Source: Vreelandella halophila
GTDB lineage: Bacteria > Pseudomonadota > Gammaproteobacteria > Pseudomonadales > Oleiphilaceae
Assembly (NCBI RefSeq): GCF_009856365.1
Contig: NZ_WMEX01000001.1
Span: 654,986 to 718,985 of the forward strand
DNA length: 64,000 nt
Reading direction: 5' to 3'
The first letter of the stretch is position 1, and each line of letters begins with the position of its first letter. Positions 8,131-17,743 of the stretch are shown piece by piece. The position numbers and the translations under genes are program-made. The notes under the pieces are model-generated. The model saw only the letters and a list, made by a program, of their open reading frames with translations. It was not told where the DNA came from and did no database searches.

Positions 8131-9042
8131 ATGGCATTGGCACAAACGGCACCCGCACCCATTCCCGGATTGCAGTACTGGGAGCGCCGCACGTCCGCGG
8201 GCCATCTCGTCACAGGCTGGCACTCACAACCCAGTGGCCGACCGGTGGTGCACTTCATCCATGGCAACGGCTACAACAGCCTGGTCTATCTGCCCCTCCT
8301 GGAGCGCCTTGCCGAGGACTATGACCTGTTCCTGAGCGACGTCCAGGGCCATGGCGCCAGTGAAGAGAACGGTGAATTTCTGGGCTGGAACCGGACCTCC
8401 GAGCTGTGTGAGGAAACCTGGCAGGCATTCGCCCATCTCTGGGAAGGGCAGCCCCATTACGCCATGGGCCACAGCTTCGGCGGCATCATGAGCCTGTTGA
8501 TGATGGAGCGGGATCCGGCCCTCTTCGACCGCGCCGTCCTTCTGGACCCGATTATCTTCTCCAGGCGGATGCTGTGGGTGATGCGCATTGGTACCTGGCT
8601 TGGACTCTGGCAGAACAATGGCTTCTCGAAGAAGACACGGCAGCGCCGAAGTGAGTGGCCGGATCGTGCCACCGCGCTGGAAAGCCTGGAAGGGCGAGGC
8701 ATGTTCCGGGGCTGGACTCCGGAAGCGCTCCGGGCCTACGTGAACCATGCGCTGATCGAGCAGGACGGCCAGGTGGTGCTGCGGTGTCCGCCAGAGGTGG
8801 AGGCGGCGATTTTTGCCGGCTATCCACGTGGACTGTGGCGGGCCATGAGGCGCTTGCGCACCCCCAGCCATGTGATCCATGGCGAGAGTACCTACGACTT
8901 CGTGCGCGACTCCGTTGCACAATGGGTCACACTCAACCGGAACGTGAGTGCCGAGACACTGCCCGGGGGGCACTGCTTTATGCAGCAGGCCCCGGGAACC
9001 GCGGCCGAAAAGGTGCGCGCAGCGCTAGCCGCCGCTCAGTGA
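8131..9042 (+). CDS. Alpha/beta-fold hydrolase
   Basis: A 303-residue hydrolase with oxyanion-loop motif H-G-N-G, nucleophile elbow G-H-S-F-G-G (Ser nucleophile) and a late G-G-H-C-F histidine. The ATG at 8131 has GGGAGG three bases upstream; a longer frame from 8074 lacks support. No signal peptide, so cytoplasmic. It diverges from the SCP2/alcohol-dehydrogenase pair across a ~150 bp gap and may act on a related ester or lipid substrate. The 3' end overlaps the convergent peptidase gene by 18 bp. Confidence 0.85.
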   Translation: MALAQTAPAPIPGLQYWERRTSAGHLVTGWHSQPSGRPVVHFIHGNGYNSLVYLPLLERLAEDYDLFLSDVQGHGASEENGEFLGWNRTSELCEETWQAFAHLWEGQPHYAMGHSFGGIMSLLMMERDPALFDRAVLLDPIIFSRRMLWVMRIGTWLGLWQNNGFSKKTRQRRSEWPDRATALESLEGRGMFRGWTPEALRAYVNHALIEQDGQVVLRCPPEVEAAIFAGYPRGLWRAMRRLRTPSHVIHGESTYDFVRDSVAQWVTLNRNVSAETLPGGHCFMQQAPGTAAEKVRAALAAAQ

Positions 9043-10314
9043 CTCCAGCCTCTGGCGGGCAATATCGCCAATCCTGCCTTCGCCCTGGGCGGCCTTCTGG
9101 TAGTACTGGCGGGCCTCGCTGGTACGCCCCTGGCCGGAAATCGCATCGCCGAGCCCAAGGTAGGCGATGCTGGTGGGCACGACCTCCAGCGAGGCCTTGA
9201 AGTCCTTCTCCGCGGCGTCAAAGTTGTCCAGCTCCTCATGGGCCAGACCCCGTCCGATGCGGTAACTGAACATCTCCGGGTAGAGCTCCACCGCCCGGTT
9301 GTAGTCCGCCAGTGCGGACTCGGTCTGACCCTGCTGCATCCGGATGTCGGCGCGCAGTTCCCGGAACGCGGCCTCGTCTGGAACCTGCTTTATGGCCTGC
9401 TCCAGCAGAGCCAGAGCCTTCTCGGACTCCCCTTCGCCGGCGGCCTTACGGGCCCGGTCGTAGGCTTCGTAGGCATCCGCATCCTCGCGTAGTCCGGCCA
9501 TCATGCGCTGATAGCGTTCTTCCCCGAAGGTGCCTTCGCGCCCCAGTTCATCAGCAATCCGGCGGTTGGCCTCGACGCGCTCCTGGGACGGTGGGTGGGA
9601 ACGGAAAAGCCCGGTTACGAAGTTGCTCTGCTCGTTCTTCGACAGACGCACGAAGACCTCCTGGAGCTGGACGGCGGCTTCCGGGTTGTAGCCGGCCTCG
9701 GCCATGTACTGCATGCCGTAGCGGTCGGATTCCAGCTCGTGGCTGCGGCTGTACTGCGCCATGATCAGCTGCGAGCCAAGGGCGGCGCCGCCCATGATCA
9801 GCCCGGCGTATTCATTGCCGTTCAGCGCCAGACCCAGGCCTATACCGGCCACCCCCAGGTTGATGAGGGTGCCGCGCTGCATGCGCTGCGCACTGTGGCG
9901 GGCTGCCGCGTGTACGATCTCGTGCCCCATGACGGCTGCCAGCTGGGCTTCGTTCTCAAGCTCCGTGAGCAGGCCCCGGTTGATCGCGATCTTGCCTCCG
10001 GGCAGGGCCCAGGCGTTGGGTACGCCGCTGTTGATCACGGTGAACTCGTAGGGGAGGTCGGGGCGGTCGCTGACGTCCGCCAGGGACTGGCCCACCTCGG
10101 ACACGTAGTTGTTGAGTTTCTCGCCCCGGTAGTAGCGCCCGCCCTGGGTCTGGATGGTGGGCTGGTACTGCTCCCTGCCGATCTGGAGCTCATCGGACTC
10201 AGAGACCAGGCGCAGCTCACGCTCACCGGTGACGGGATTGACACCACAGCCGCCCACGAGAAGGGTTGTGAGGATCAGGGCCGGAAGGGCATGAAGGTGT
10301 TTCAGGCGCCGCAT
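9025..10314 (-). CDS. M48-family zinc metalloprotease lipoprotein with TPR repeats
   Basis: 429 residues. The N-terminus is a lipoprotein signal (L-V-G-G-C). A peptidase M48 domain (~residues 40-260) has the zinc motif H-E-I-V-H and the third ligand in E-L-E-S-D-R. TPR-like helices follow (~270-420). It is likely a periplasmic, membrane-anchored quality-control protease like BepA or LoiP. A second, larger M48-TPR protein occurs at 48178-49617. It is divergent from the thioesterase pair. Confidence 0.88.
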   Translation of the reverse strand: MRRLKHLHALPALILTTLLVGGCGVNPVTGERELRLVSESDELQIGREQYQPTIQTQGGRYYRGEKLNNYVSEVGQSLADVSDRPDLPYEFTVINSGVPNAWALPGGKIAINRGLLTELENEAQLAAVMGHEIVHAAARHSAQRMQRGTLINLGVAGIGLGLALNGNEYAGLIMGGAALGSQLIMAQYSRSHELESDRYGMQYMAEAGYNPEAAVQLQEVFVRLSKNEQSNFVTGLFRSHPPSQERVEANRRIADELGREGTFGEERYQRMMAGLREDADAYEAYDRARKAAGEGESEKALALLEQAIKQVPDEAAFRELRADIRMQQGQTESALADYNRAVELYPEMFSYRIGRGLAHEELDNFDAAEKDFKASLEVVPTSIAYLGLGDAISGQGRTSEARQYYQKAAQGEGRIGDIARQRLESLSGG

Positions 10315-10393
10315 GGGTCAGGGTACCTCGTCTGTGAAAGGGAGTCAGTTTCCGTTATAGTGCGCCGGATTCCACGCAGATTGCAAAGCCGCC

Positions 10394-10870
10394 ATGAATG
10401 ATGAAACCCTGCTCGCACGGGTCTCGCGCTTCATCGGGACCCTGCGTCACTGCCAGCATCTGGGTATCCGGGCTGTATCCGCCACGGAGAATGAGCTGGT
10501 CGTTGAACTGCCTTATTCCGATGCCATTGTAGGCAACCCGGAGACCGGGGTGATCCACGGCGGGGCGATCACCACGCTCATGGATACCGCCTCCGGTACG
10601 GTGGTGATCTGCGCGCTGCCGGAGTTTGAGCTCTGCCCTACACTCGATCTGCGGGTGGACTACATGCGGGCGGCTGAGCCGGGGCATCCGGTGTACGCAC
10701 GGGCACGGGCCTACCGGGTAACCAGTAATATCGTCTTTACCCGCTGTGAGACCTTCCAGGAGGATCCGGAGCAGACCATTGCCCACTGTGTGGGAACCTT
10801 CATGCGGATCGGCCCGGAAGCCACGCCCAAGGCCTACCGTGACCTGATCACGGGAGGGTATGACGAATGA
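10394..10870 (+). CDS. PaaI-type hotdog thioesterase
   Basis: A 158-residue hotdog protein with the PaaI/DUF4442-like active-site region V-I-H-G-G-A-I-T-T-L-M-D and the L-D-L-R-V-D-Y strand. Such enzymes hydrolyse acyl-CoA thioesters. The stop overlaps the start of a second hotdog gene (ATGA), so the pair may form a heteromer. Substrate unknown. Confidence 0.82.
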   Translation: MNDETLLARVSRFIGTLRHCQHLGIRAVSATENELVVELPYSDAIVGNPETGVIHGGAITTLMDTASGTVVICALPEFELCPTLDLRVDYMRAAEPGHPVYARARAYRVTSNIVFTRCETFQEDPEQTIAHCVGTFMRIGPEATPKAYRDLITGGYDE

Positions 10871-11298
10871 GCCTGTCCGGTGAGATGCGCAGTGCCCTGG
10901 AGGCCGGGGATTACCAGGCCCTGATCCAGGCCGTGCCCTACGCCCGAACCCTGGGCATGGAATGCGAGACCTTCGGGGAGGAGGTGGTTTTCCACCTGCC
11001 CCGCAGCGATGACAACCTCGGCAATCCCATCCTGCCTGCCATCCATGGTGGCGTGATTGGTGGCTTCCTTGAGATGTCCGCCATGATCTCGCTCATGATG
11101 TCCCAGGAGACCCCCAGGCTGCCACGGATCGTGGACTTTTCCCTCGACTATCTGCGTGCCGGGCTGGACCGGGATACCTTCTGCGAGTGCCACCTGACCC
11201 GCCAGGGCAACCGGGTGGCGAACGTGATCGTGACCGCGTGGCAGCAGTCCCGGCGCAAGCCCATTGCGACGGCACGCGCGCACTTCATCATGGATTGA
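10867..11298 (+). CDS. PaaI-type hotdog thioesterase (second of pair)
   Basis: 143 residues. Hotdog fold with I-H-G-G-V-I-G-G-F-L-E in place of the usual aspartate-containing helix, then D-F-S-L-D-Y-L-R and a C-terminal A-R-A-H-F strand. It is coupled to the previous thioesterase by a 4-bp overlap. The helix ends in Glu where its partner has Asp, so the two may differ in activity. A REP-like inverted repeat follows within 15 bp. Confidence 0.82.
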   Translation: MSLSGEMRSALEAGDYQALIQAVPYARTLGMECETFGEEVVFHLPRSDDNLGNPILPAIHGGVIGGFLEMSAMISLMMSQETPRLPRIVDFSLDYLRAGLDRDTFCECHLTRQGNRVANVIVTAWQQSRRKPIATARAHFIMD

Positions 11299-11310
11299 CC
11301 CCGAAACCTG

Positions 11311-11397
11311 AACCTGTAGGAGCTTGCTTTGCAAGCGATATCGCGAGCAAAGCTCGCTCCCACGGTAATATCGCTTGCAAGCAAGCTCCTACAGGTT
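11311..11397. repeat. REP-like nested inverted repeat
   Basis: Two ~30-base arms (11311-11341 and 11369-11397) are complementary except for one extra base; both contain GTAGGAGCTTGC. A small inner hairpin (GCGAG/CTCGC) sits between them. The GTAGGAGC...TTGC form resembles Pseudomonas-type REP sequences. It lies between the thioesterase pair and the htpG promoter and could also act as a terminator or mRNA stabiliser. Confidence 0.8.
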
Positions 11398-11407
11398 GAC
11401 GACACCC

Positions 11408-11432
11408 CTTGAAATCCGGCGCACTGCCCCAA
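11408..11432 (+). promoter_or_regulatory. Sigma-32 (RpoH) heat-shock promoter of htpG
   Basis: CTTGAA (11408-11413), 13 bases, then CCCCAA (11427-11432), nearly identical in layout to the hsp20 promoter. It lies 58 bp before the htpG start codon. Confidence 0.85.
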
Positions 11433-11490
11433 AATTGCCAGCTGACAACAGGTTCAAGCAGGCAACAACCATCAAGGAGTGCGGCGCATC

Positions 11491-13398
11491 ATGACTGCCG
11501 AAGCACAGAAAGAAACCCTCGGCTTCCAGACCGAGGTCAAACAGCTCCTCAACATCGTTATCAATTCCCTGTACTCCAACCGGGAAGTCTTCCTGCGGGA
11601 GCTGATCTCCAATGCCTCCGACGCTGAGGACAAGCTCCGCTTCGAGGCCCTGTCCAATAATCAGCTTCTGGAGGAAGACCCGGATCTGGCGATTCATCTG
11701 AGCTACGATTCAGAGGCCGGCACCATCACCATCCGGGATAACGGCATCGGTATGACCCGGGACGAGGTGATCGAGAACCTGGGCACCATCGCCAAGTCCG
11801 GTACCTCGGACTTCCTCAACCAGCTCACTGGTGACCAGCAGAAGGACGCCAAGCTCATTGGTCAGTTTGGTGTGGGCTTCTATTCGTCCTTCATCGTTGC
11901 CGACCAGGTGGAAGTGACCACCCGCAAGGCTGGGACGGGCTCCTCTGAAGGCGTGCACTGGGTCTCCAGTGGCGACGGTCAGTTCACCATTGAGCCTGTT
12001 GAAAACGCGCCCCGGGGGACAACCGTGGTCCTGCACCTGCGTGAGGATGCGAAGGATTTCGCGGACGGCCACCGTCTGCGCCATCTGGTGAAGAAGTACT
12101 CCGATCATATTTCGTTCCCGGTCCGCATGCCCCCGGAGCCGACCGGTGAAGAGGACGAGAACCAGGAGGACAAGCCCGCCGAGGAGACCGTCAACGAGGC
12201 AACGGCCCTGTGGACCCGGCCGCGTAATGAGGTTTCCGAGGACGAGTACAAAGCGTTCTACAAGCACATCGCGCATGACTTCGAGGACCCGCTGACCTGG
12301 TCCCACAACCGGGTTGAAGGCTCGCTGGACTACACCAGCCTGCTCTACATTCCGGGCCGGGCGCCGTTCGACCTTTACAACCGGGAAGCCTCACGTGGCC
12401 TGAAGCTGTACGTGCAGCGCGTCTTCATCATGGACGACGCCGAGCAGTTCCTGCCGCTGTACCTGCGCTTCGTGCGCGGCGTGATCGACAGCAATGACCT
12501 CTCGCTGAACGTCTCGCGGGAGATCCTGCAGAACGACAGTACCGTTGAGAGCATCCGCACGGCGCTGACCAAGCGGGTGCTGGACATGCTCAAGAAGCTG
12601 GCCAACAACGATCCGGAGAAGTATCAGCAGTTCTGGGACCAGTTCGGTCAGGTACTCAAGGAAGGGCCCGCGGAAGACTTCGGCAACCGCGAGAAGATCG
12701 CGCCGCTGCTGCGGTTCGCCTCCACCCATACCGGCGAGCCCACGCAGAACGTGTCGCTGGATGACTACGTGGCCCGCATGAAGGAAGGCCAGGAGAAGAT
12801 CTACTTCCTGACATCGGACTCCCACCAGGCGGCCAAGGCGAGCCCGCACCTGGAGATCTTCCGCAAGAAGGGCATTGAGGTGCTGCTGCTGTCGGATCGC
12901 ATCGATGAATGGATGATGGGGTACCTCAGCGAGTATGAGGGCAAGCACCTGCAGGACATCTCCCGTGGCGAACTGGACCTGGACGAGGTCGAGTCCGAAG
13001 AGGAGAAGAAGGAGCAGGAGCAGGCCTCCGAAGAGCACAAGGACCTGGTCGAGCGTATCCAGAAGGTGCTGTCCGACCGGGTGAAGGAAGTGAAGGTGAC
13101 CAAGCGCCTGACCGAGTCACCGGCTTGCCTGGTGGTTGGCGATTACGACATGGGCCAGCAGATGCGCAAGATCATGGAAGCCGCCGGCCAGCCGCTTCCG
13201 GATTCCAAGCCCATCTTTGAGATCAACGTGGATCATCCATTGCTGCAGCGGCTTGAGAAGGAGCAGGGCGAGGAGCGGTTCTCGGATCTGACCCAGGTGA
13301 TCTTTGATCAGGCGACACTCGCCAGCGGTCAGGAGATCGAGGATCCAGGCACCTATGTATCCCGCCTCAACCGTCTGCTTCTGGAACTCGCGGAGTAA
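11491..13398 (+). CDS. htpG: Chaperone protein HtpG (bacterial Hsp90)
   Basis: A 635-residue ATP-dependent dimeric chaperone. The N-terminal GHKL ATPase has E-L-I-S-N-A-S-D-A (lid and Mg site), D-N-G-I-G-M and G-Q-F-G-V-G-F-Y-S. The middle domain contains the S-R-E-I-L-Q catalytic-loop arginine, and a dimerisation domain follows. The start is the ATG at 11491, preceded by AAGGAG; an upstream in-frame GTG at 11479 overlaps that site and is unlikely. Oddity: Glu follows N-A-S-D-A where enteric HtpG has Ala. Expression is predicted to be heat-induced through RpoH. Confidence 0.95.
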   Translation: MTAEAQKETLGFQTEVKQLLNIVINSLYSNREVFLRELISNASDAEDKLRFEALSNNQLLEEDPDLAIHLSYDSEAGTITIRDNGIGMTRDEVIENLGTIAKSGTSDFLNQLTGDQQKDAKLIGQFGVGFYSSFIVADQVEVTTRKAGTGSSEGVHWVSSGDGQFTIEPVENAPRGTTVVLHLREDAKDFADGHRLRHLVKKYSDHISFPVRMPPEPTGEEDENQEDKPAEETVNEATALWTRPRNEVSEDEYKAFYKHIAHDFEDPLTWSHNRVEGSLDYTSLLYIPGRAPFDLYNREASRGLKLYVQRVFIMDDAEQFLPLYLRFVRGVIDSNDLSLNVSREILQNDSTVESIRTALTKRVLDMLKKLANNDPEKYQQFWDQFGQVLKEGPAEDFGNREKIAPLLRFASTHTGEPTQNVSLDDYVARMKEGQEKIYFLTSDSHQAAKASPHLEIFRKKGIEVLLLSDRIDEWMMGYLSEYEGKHLQDISRGELDLDEVESEEEKKEQEQASEEHKDLVERIQKVLSDRVKEVKVTKRLTESPACLVVGDYDMGQQMRKIMEAAGQPLPDSKPIFEINVDHPLLQRLEKEQGEERFSDLTQVIFDQATLASGQEIEDPGTYVSRLNRLLLELAE

Positions 13399-13410
13399 GC
13401 GGGAGGACGT

Positions 13411-13674
13411 ATGGCCGGAGAGTCAGTGGTCGTGGATGTGGTGATCCATCGGGATGACTGGCTCCGGGTCTATGAAGGGACCGCCTGGCGCGTCTGGGTC
13501 AAGGCGCGTGACGGGCGGTCCGTCGTCTTTCCTGCCCGTATCCTTCAGCGCTGGATGGAGCATGACGGTGTCTTCGGCACGTTCATGATCCACTACGATG
13601 GCGAGGGTAAATTCCACTCTGTTGCAAAAATCGGCGACGTTCCGCGGAACACACCGGCTTCCCCGATCGGCTGA
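13411..13674 (+). CDS. DUF2835-family protein
   Basis: An 87-residue protein with the DUF2835 pattern: Y-E-G-x-A, a charged strand, D-G-R-x-V-x-F-P-A, then G-V-F-G-T-F. Function unknown. It starts 12 bp after htpG with GGGAGG upstream, so it probably shares the htpG transcript. Confidence 0.75.
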   Translation: MAGESVVVDVVIHRDDWLRVYEGTAWRVWVKARDGRSVVFPARILQRWMEHDGVFGTFMIHYDGEGKFHSVAKIGDVPRNTPASPIG

Positions 13675-13713
13675 ACGGAACTGAACTGAACCGGAATCCG
13701 CCCTCACCGAGGG

Positions 13714-14289
13714 TCAGCGATTGACGTGGAAGTGCTGTTCCAGCGCATCAAATACCCGTTCCGGGTACCACACCTTGCCTACGCTGCCGTTGTAGCGGGC
13801 CAGCGCCTTTGCGAGGTTCCCGTCTTCCTTTTCCAGGTAGTGCGCCAGAATGGTGGTGCCGTAGACCAGGTTGGTTTCCACCTTGGTGAGGTTGTCCTCG
13901 GGGCGGCCGATCTCCTTTTTCCAGAAGGGCATGACCTGCATCAGGCCCTGGGCGCCAACCGGGGAGATGGCGAACCGGTCGAAACCGCTTTCCACCTGGA
14001 TCACTGCGAGGACGACTTCCGGGGAAAGGCCGCGTCGGCTGGCTTCCCGATGCACCAGCCGGAGAATGCGCAGGCGGCGGTCGTGGTTATCCAGCCAGCG
14101 TTCGGTGCGGCCGGACATATCCACAAGCCAGACCTCGGCGTCGAAGCGGTCGTCGAAACTGTCCGCGGCATTCACGGCCTCGCGGAGTTTGGACCGCAGT
14201 TCCGGATCCGGCTGGCTGGTGGCGGCATGGATCGGGCTCGCCAGCAACAGGGCAAGCCCGAGTACAGCGATGCTGACGGCGGTGCGCAT
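13714..14289 (-). CDS. Lytic transglycosylase, SLT-domain protein
   Basis: 191 residues with a cleavable signal peptide (cleavage near A22). The SLT domain has catalytic Glu in Q-V-E-S-G-F-D and the G-A-Q-G-L-M-Q-V-M-P motif, then Y-G-T-T-I-L and A-R-Y-N-G-S. It cleaves peptidoglycan to anhydro-muropeptides in the periplasm. It lies 10 bp after proS on the same strand and is probably co-transcribed with it. Confidence 0.9.
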   Translation of the reverse strand: MRTAVSIAVLGLALLLASPIHAATSQPDPELRSKLREAVNAADSFDDRFDAEVWLVDMSGRTERWLDNHDRRLRILRLVHREASRRGLSPEVVLAVIQVESGFDRFAISPVGAQGLMQVMPFWKKEIGRPEDNLTKVETNLVYGTTILAHYLEKEDGNLAKALARYNGSVGKVWYPERVFDALEQHFHVNR

Positions 14290-14299
14290 ATTCCGGAGT

Positions 14300-16030
14300 C
14301 TAGTCCGCGATCACCCTGGCCGCCAGGAAGCGGATGATGTCATCCGCCGCCACATCCTGTTTGTCCGCGTCGGTGCGGCCCTTGTATTCAAGGGTGCCGG
14401 CTTCCAGGCCGCGGTCACTGATGACCACTCTGTGGGGTATGCCGATCAGCTCCATGTCCGCGAACTTCACCCCCGGGCGCTCTTTGCGGTCATCCAGAAG
14501 CACGTCATAGCCGGTCTGGCGCAGCTGGTCATAGAGCTTCTCCGCGGCCTGTGCCACGCGCTCGGACTTGTGCCCGTTGAGCGTGACAATGGCGATCTCG
14601 AAGGGGGCGATGGCGGTGGGCCAGGTGATGCCGCTGTCGTCGTGGTTCTGCTCGATGGCAGCCGCCACCAGGCGGGAAACCCCAATGCCGTAGCAGCCCA
14701 TGTCCATGTGCACGGACTTGCCGTTTTCATCCAGAACGGTGGCGTTCATGGCCTCGCTGTACTTGCGGCCCAGTTTGAACACATGGCCTACCTCAATGCC
14801 ACGCTGGATGCCAAGAACACCATGGCCGTCCGGGCTGGGATCGCCTTCCTCAACCTCGCGCAGGTCGGCGGTCTCGCCCAGGGCAACATCGCGGTCCCAG
14901 TTCACGCCGGTCAGGTGGTAGCCGGTACGGTTGGCGCCACACACAAAATCCGCGAGATGGGCCGCGGCGTGATCCACGATCATGGGGACCCTGAGGCCCA
15001 CAGGGCCGATGGAGCCGGCGTCGACGCCCAACGCCTTACGGATCTCCTCATCACTGGCCATGGTCAGCGGCTCGGCAACGTCCGCACGCCGCTCCGCCTT
15101 GAGGTCGTTCAGGGTATGGTCACCGCGCAGTACCAGTGCCACCAGTGGCTGCTCGTTGCTGTCCTCATCCTTCGGGGCATGGACCAGCAGGGTCTTGAGG
15201 ACCCGGTCCGGCGTTGTGTTCAGGTAGCCGGCCACCTGTTCGATGGTGTTCTGGTCCGGGGTGGCCACTTCCTGCATGGTTTCGGTGGCGGTGGGGCGCT
15301 CACCTTCCGGCGCCAGGGCTTCGGCCAGCTCGGTGTTGGCGGCGTAGTCGCTGTCCGAGCTGAAGGCAATGGCGTCTTCGCCGGAGCTGGCCAGTACGTG
15401 GAACTCCTGGGACTTGCTGCCGCCGATGGCGCCGGAGTCCGCCTCCACGGCCCGGAAGTCCAGGCCCAGGCGACGGAAGATGGCGCTGTAGGTGTCGACC
15501 ATCACCTGGTAGGTCTCGTCCAGTGACTCCGGGCTGGCATGGAAGGAATAGGCGTCCTTCATCAGGAATTCGCGCGAGCGCATCACGCCAAAGCGCGGAC
15601 GGCGCTCATCCCGGAACTTGGTCTGGATCTGGTAGAAGTTCGCCGGCAGGTCGCGGTAGCTCTTGAGCTCGTTACGGGCGATGTCGGTGATCACTTCCTC
15701 GTGTGTGGGGCCGTAACAGAAGTCACGCTCGTGGCGGTCCTTCAGGCGCAGCAGTTCGTCACCGTACTCCTCCCAGCGGCCGCTCTCCTGCCAGAGCTCG
15801 GCCGGCTGAATGGCCGGCATCAGCACTTCCTGGGCGCCGGACCGGTCCATTTCCTCGCGCACGATCCGCTCAACCTTGCGCAGCACGCGCAGACCCAGCG
15901 GCAGCCAGGTGTAGAGGCCACCGGCGAGGCGGCGGATCATGCCGGCGCGAAGCATCAGCTGGTGGCTGACAATTTCAGCGTCTGCCGGGGTTTCCTTGAG
16001 GGTGGCGATCAGGTACTGGCTTGCTCGCAT
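14300..16030 (-). CDS. proS: Prolyl-tRNA synthetase
   Basis: A 576-residue class-II synthetase of the bacterial (ProS type 1) form. It starts with M-R-A-S-Q-Y-L, has motif 2 around [10 protein letters not shown], an inserted YbaK-like editing domain (~residues 225-385), motif 3 G-I-G-V-S-R-L, and a C-terminal anticodon-binding domain (~470-570). It charges tRNA-Pro and edits mischarged Ala. Upstream, a ~125 bp gap separates it from a divergent thioesterase. Confidence 0.95.
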   Translation of the reverse strand: MRASQYLIATLKETPADAEIVSHQLMLRAGMIRRLAGGLYTWLPLGLRVLRKVERIVREEMDRSGAQEVLMPAIQPAELWQESGRWEEYGDELLRLKDRHERDFCYGPTHEEVITDIARNELKSYRDLPANFYQIQTKFRDERRPRFGVMRSREFLMKDAYSFHASPESLDETYQVMVDTYSAIFRRLGLDFRAVEADSGAIGGSKSQEFHVLASSGEDAIAFSSDSDYAANTELAEALAPEGERPTATETMQEVATPDQNTIEQVAGYLNTTPDRVLKTLLVHAPKDEDSNEQPLVALVLRGDHTLNDLKAERRADVAEPLTMASDEEIRKALGVDAGSIGPVGLRVPMIVDHAAAHLADFVCGANRTGYHLTGVNWDRDVALGETADLREVEEGDPSPDGHGVLGIQRGIEVGHVFKLGRKYSEAMNATVLDENGKSVHMDMGCYGIGVSRLVAAAIEQNHDDSGITWPTAIAPFEIAIVTLNGHKSERVAQAAEKLYDQLRQTGYDVLLDDRKERPGVKFADMELIGIPHRVVISDRGLEAGTLEYKGRTDADKQDVAADDIIRFLAARVIAD

Positions 16031-16155
16031 AGGGGCTGAGTCCGTCTGGATGATGCAAAGATGACTGTTCGGTAAGTGGGGGTTATTCTACGAAGTCCGC
16101 CGGCCAGGGTACAGGGTGGCGGTTACGCCAGCAGTAATCGGGAGGCAGAGACAGC

Positions 16156-16563
16156 ATGAAGTTGAGTGCCGAGGAAGTGCAGCAGTTGATCCGGGACGGC
16201 GTGCCGATGGCCGAGGATATTGATTTCCGCGTGGAAATCATTGAGTACCACGCGGCCACTGCCCGTGTGCCCTTCAGCGAGCGTATGGTGCGCCCGGGCG
16301 GCACGCTCTCCGGCCCGGTACAGATGGCGCTGGCGGATGCCACCATGTATGCGGCGGTCCTGGGGGCGCTCGGAGAAGTGCAGATGGCGGTCACCAGCAA
16401 CCTGAACATCAACTTCCTGCGCAAGCCGGGTCGCTGCGATCTGATCGCCCGTGGTCAGGTTCTGAAACTGGGCAGCCGCAACGCCTTCTGCGAGGTGCAG
16501 CTGTTCTCCGAGGGCAGTGATGAACTGGTGGCTCATGTCAGCGGGACCTATTCCCTGCCATGA
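16156..16563 (+). CDS. PaaI/YiiD-type hotdog thioesterase
   Basis: A 135-residue hotdog-fold protein with R-P-G-G-T-L-S-G-P-V-Q-M-A-L-A-D-A in the active-site helix and N-L-N-I-N-F-L-R strand. It probably hydrolyses an acyl-CoA; substrate unknown. It overlaps the following DUF3565 gene by 4 bp (ATGA). Confidence 0.8.
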   Translation: MKLSAEEVQQLIRDGVPMAEDIDFRVEIIEYHAATARVPFSERMVRPGGTLSGPVQMALADATMYAAVLGALGEVQMAVTSNLNINFLRKPGRCDLIARGQVLKLGSRNAFCEVQLFSEGSDELVAHVSGTYSLP

Positions 16564-16778
16564 GACAGCCGATCACGGGTTATCACCGGGATGAGGAGGG
16601 GCACTGGGTGGCGCAGCTGGCCTGTGGTCACAATCAGCACGTACGCCATGGCCCGCCATTCATCAACCGCCCCTGGGTGGTCACCCCCGAGGGGCGTGAT
16701 TCAATGCTCGGCACGGCGCTCGCGTGCAAGAAATGTGATGAGGGGGCGCCGCCGGATGAGCAGCCACTGCAAACCTGA
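16560..16778 (+). CDS. DUF3565-family protein
   Basis: A 72-residue protein with the DUF3565 pattern: Q-P-I-T-G-Y-H, L-A-C-G-H-x-Q-H-V-R-H, P-P-F-x-N-R-P-W-V and C-K-K-C. The paired Cys/His residues suggest a small zinc site. Function unknown; coupled to a thioesterase. Confidence 0.78.
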   Translation: MRQPITGYHRDEEGHWVAQLACGHNQHVRHGPPFINRPWVVTPEGRDSMLGTALACKKCDEGAPPDEQPLQT

Positions 16779-16786
16779 GCCCGCCT

Positions 16787-17281
16787 TCAGAGGTACTTCA
16801 GCGGCAGCTCCGTGTTGTCGATCACACGCCGCATCACGAAGCTGGAGTGCACGCCGCTGACGCCGGTGATGCGAGTAATCTTGTTGAGCAGGAACTGCTG
16901 GTAGTGCTCCATGTCCGGCACCACCACCTTGAGGATGTAGTCCGCCTGCTGTCCGGTGATCAGGTAGAGTTCCTGGACTTCCGGGTAGGTGGCGACCTGG
17001 TCCTCGAATTCCTGGAAGCGTTCCGGGGTATGGCGGTCCATGCCGATCTGCAGGATGACCGTCAGTGAAAGGCCGAGCTTGCGCCGTTCCAGCAGGGTCT
17101 TGCGGCCCAGGATGATGCCGGCCTCCTCCAGTGCCTTCACGCGGCGTGAGCATGGGGAGGGGGATAGGCCAACGCGCTCTGCCAGCTGCTGGTTGGTGAG
17201 GCCGCCGTCTTTTTGCAGGTATTCCAGGATCTGGCGATCAATGCGGTCGATCCGGACCAGTTCCGAGTCTGTTTTTGCCAT
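16787..17281 (-). CDS. Lrp/AsnC-family transcriptional regulator
   Basis: 164 residues: an N-terminal helix-turn-helix (~15-65) with D-R-I-D-R-Q-I-L and L-S-P-S-P-C-S-R-R-V-K-A-L-E, then a RAM/AsnC ligand-binding domain (~80-160). It is divergent from leuA across a long AT-rich gap. That position suggests autoregulation and possibly control of leuA by leucine or branched-chain amino acids. It could also be a BkdR- or PutR-type regulator. Confidence 0.88.
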   Translation of the reverse strand: MAKTDSELVRIDRIDRQILEYLQKDGGLTNQQLAERVGLSPSPCSRRVKALEEAGIILGRKTLLERRKLGLSLTVILQIGMDRHTPERFQEFEDQVATYPEVQELYLITGQQADYILKVVVPDMEHYQQFLLNKITRITGVSGVHSSFVMRRVIDNTELPLKYL

Positions 17282-17743
17282 GGAATAACGCCGTTTTTCG
17301 TGGTTTAGCTATTATTTGCCAATTTATGGATTTATAGTAGCATAACATTGCTTAACAGTCGGAAATAACCACAAATTCGCAAACACATTGCTCGGTATTT
17401 TGGTTACCTTGGACATGTCCCCGGGAGGTGAGCCGGCGTTACCGCGCCGGGCCAGGCTTCCGGAAAGACGGCCCCGCACCAGGGGCCGTCGGTGGCGGTC
17501 CGCGACGCCACCCTGGACCGGGTGCCAAAAGCATCCGCAAGCGGAGCAGACGGTGTGATCCACCCTCCGCAGCGCAGGCGCGGCGGCAGGGCAGGCCCCG
17601 GGGCTTGCCCCACGCTTGTGCCGCTGGTGTTTCGACCACAGTATTGATGATAGACAGAGGCATCCGGGAAGCCGCGTGGACGGGTTCCCCGATGCCTTGA
17701 TCCGATTTCAGGCACAGCAGGCAACGCAGAGAAGGAGCAGATC
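17282..17743. promoter_or_regulatory. lrp-leuA intergenic region with AT-rich tract and structured leuA leader
   Basis: There is no convincing gene in these 462 bases. 17288-17400 is AT-rich, suiting divergent promoters and Lrp binding. Several hairpins then follow before leuA: 9 bp at 17467-17475/17482-17490, 7 bp at 17491-17497/17506-17512, a GGCAGGCCCC/GGGGCTTGCC stem near 17600, and one pairing GGCATC with GATGCC close to 17700. No Leu-codon leader peptide or T-tract was found, so attenuation is not shown. Confidence 0.45.

Noticed and set aside
13871..15526. 551-codon open frame antisense to proS and the transglycosylase
   Set aside because: Spans two real genes and their gap, with low-complexity translation; a coding shadow.
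17428..17700. 90-codon open frame in the leuA leader
   Set aside because: Arg/Pro/Gly-rich with no ribosome site; it runs through hairpins, so the region is better read as leader RNA.
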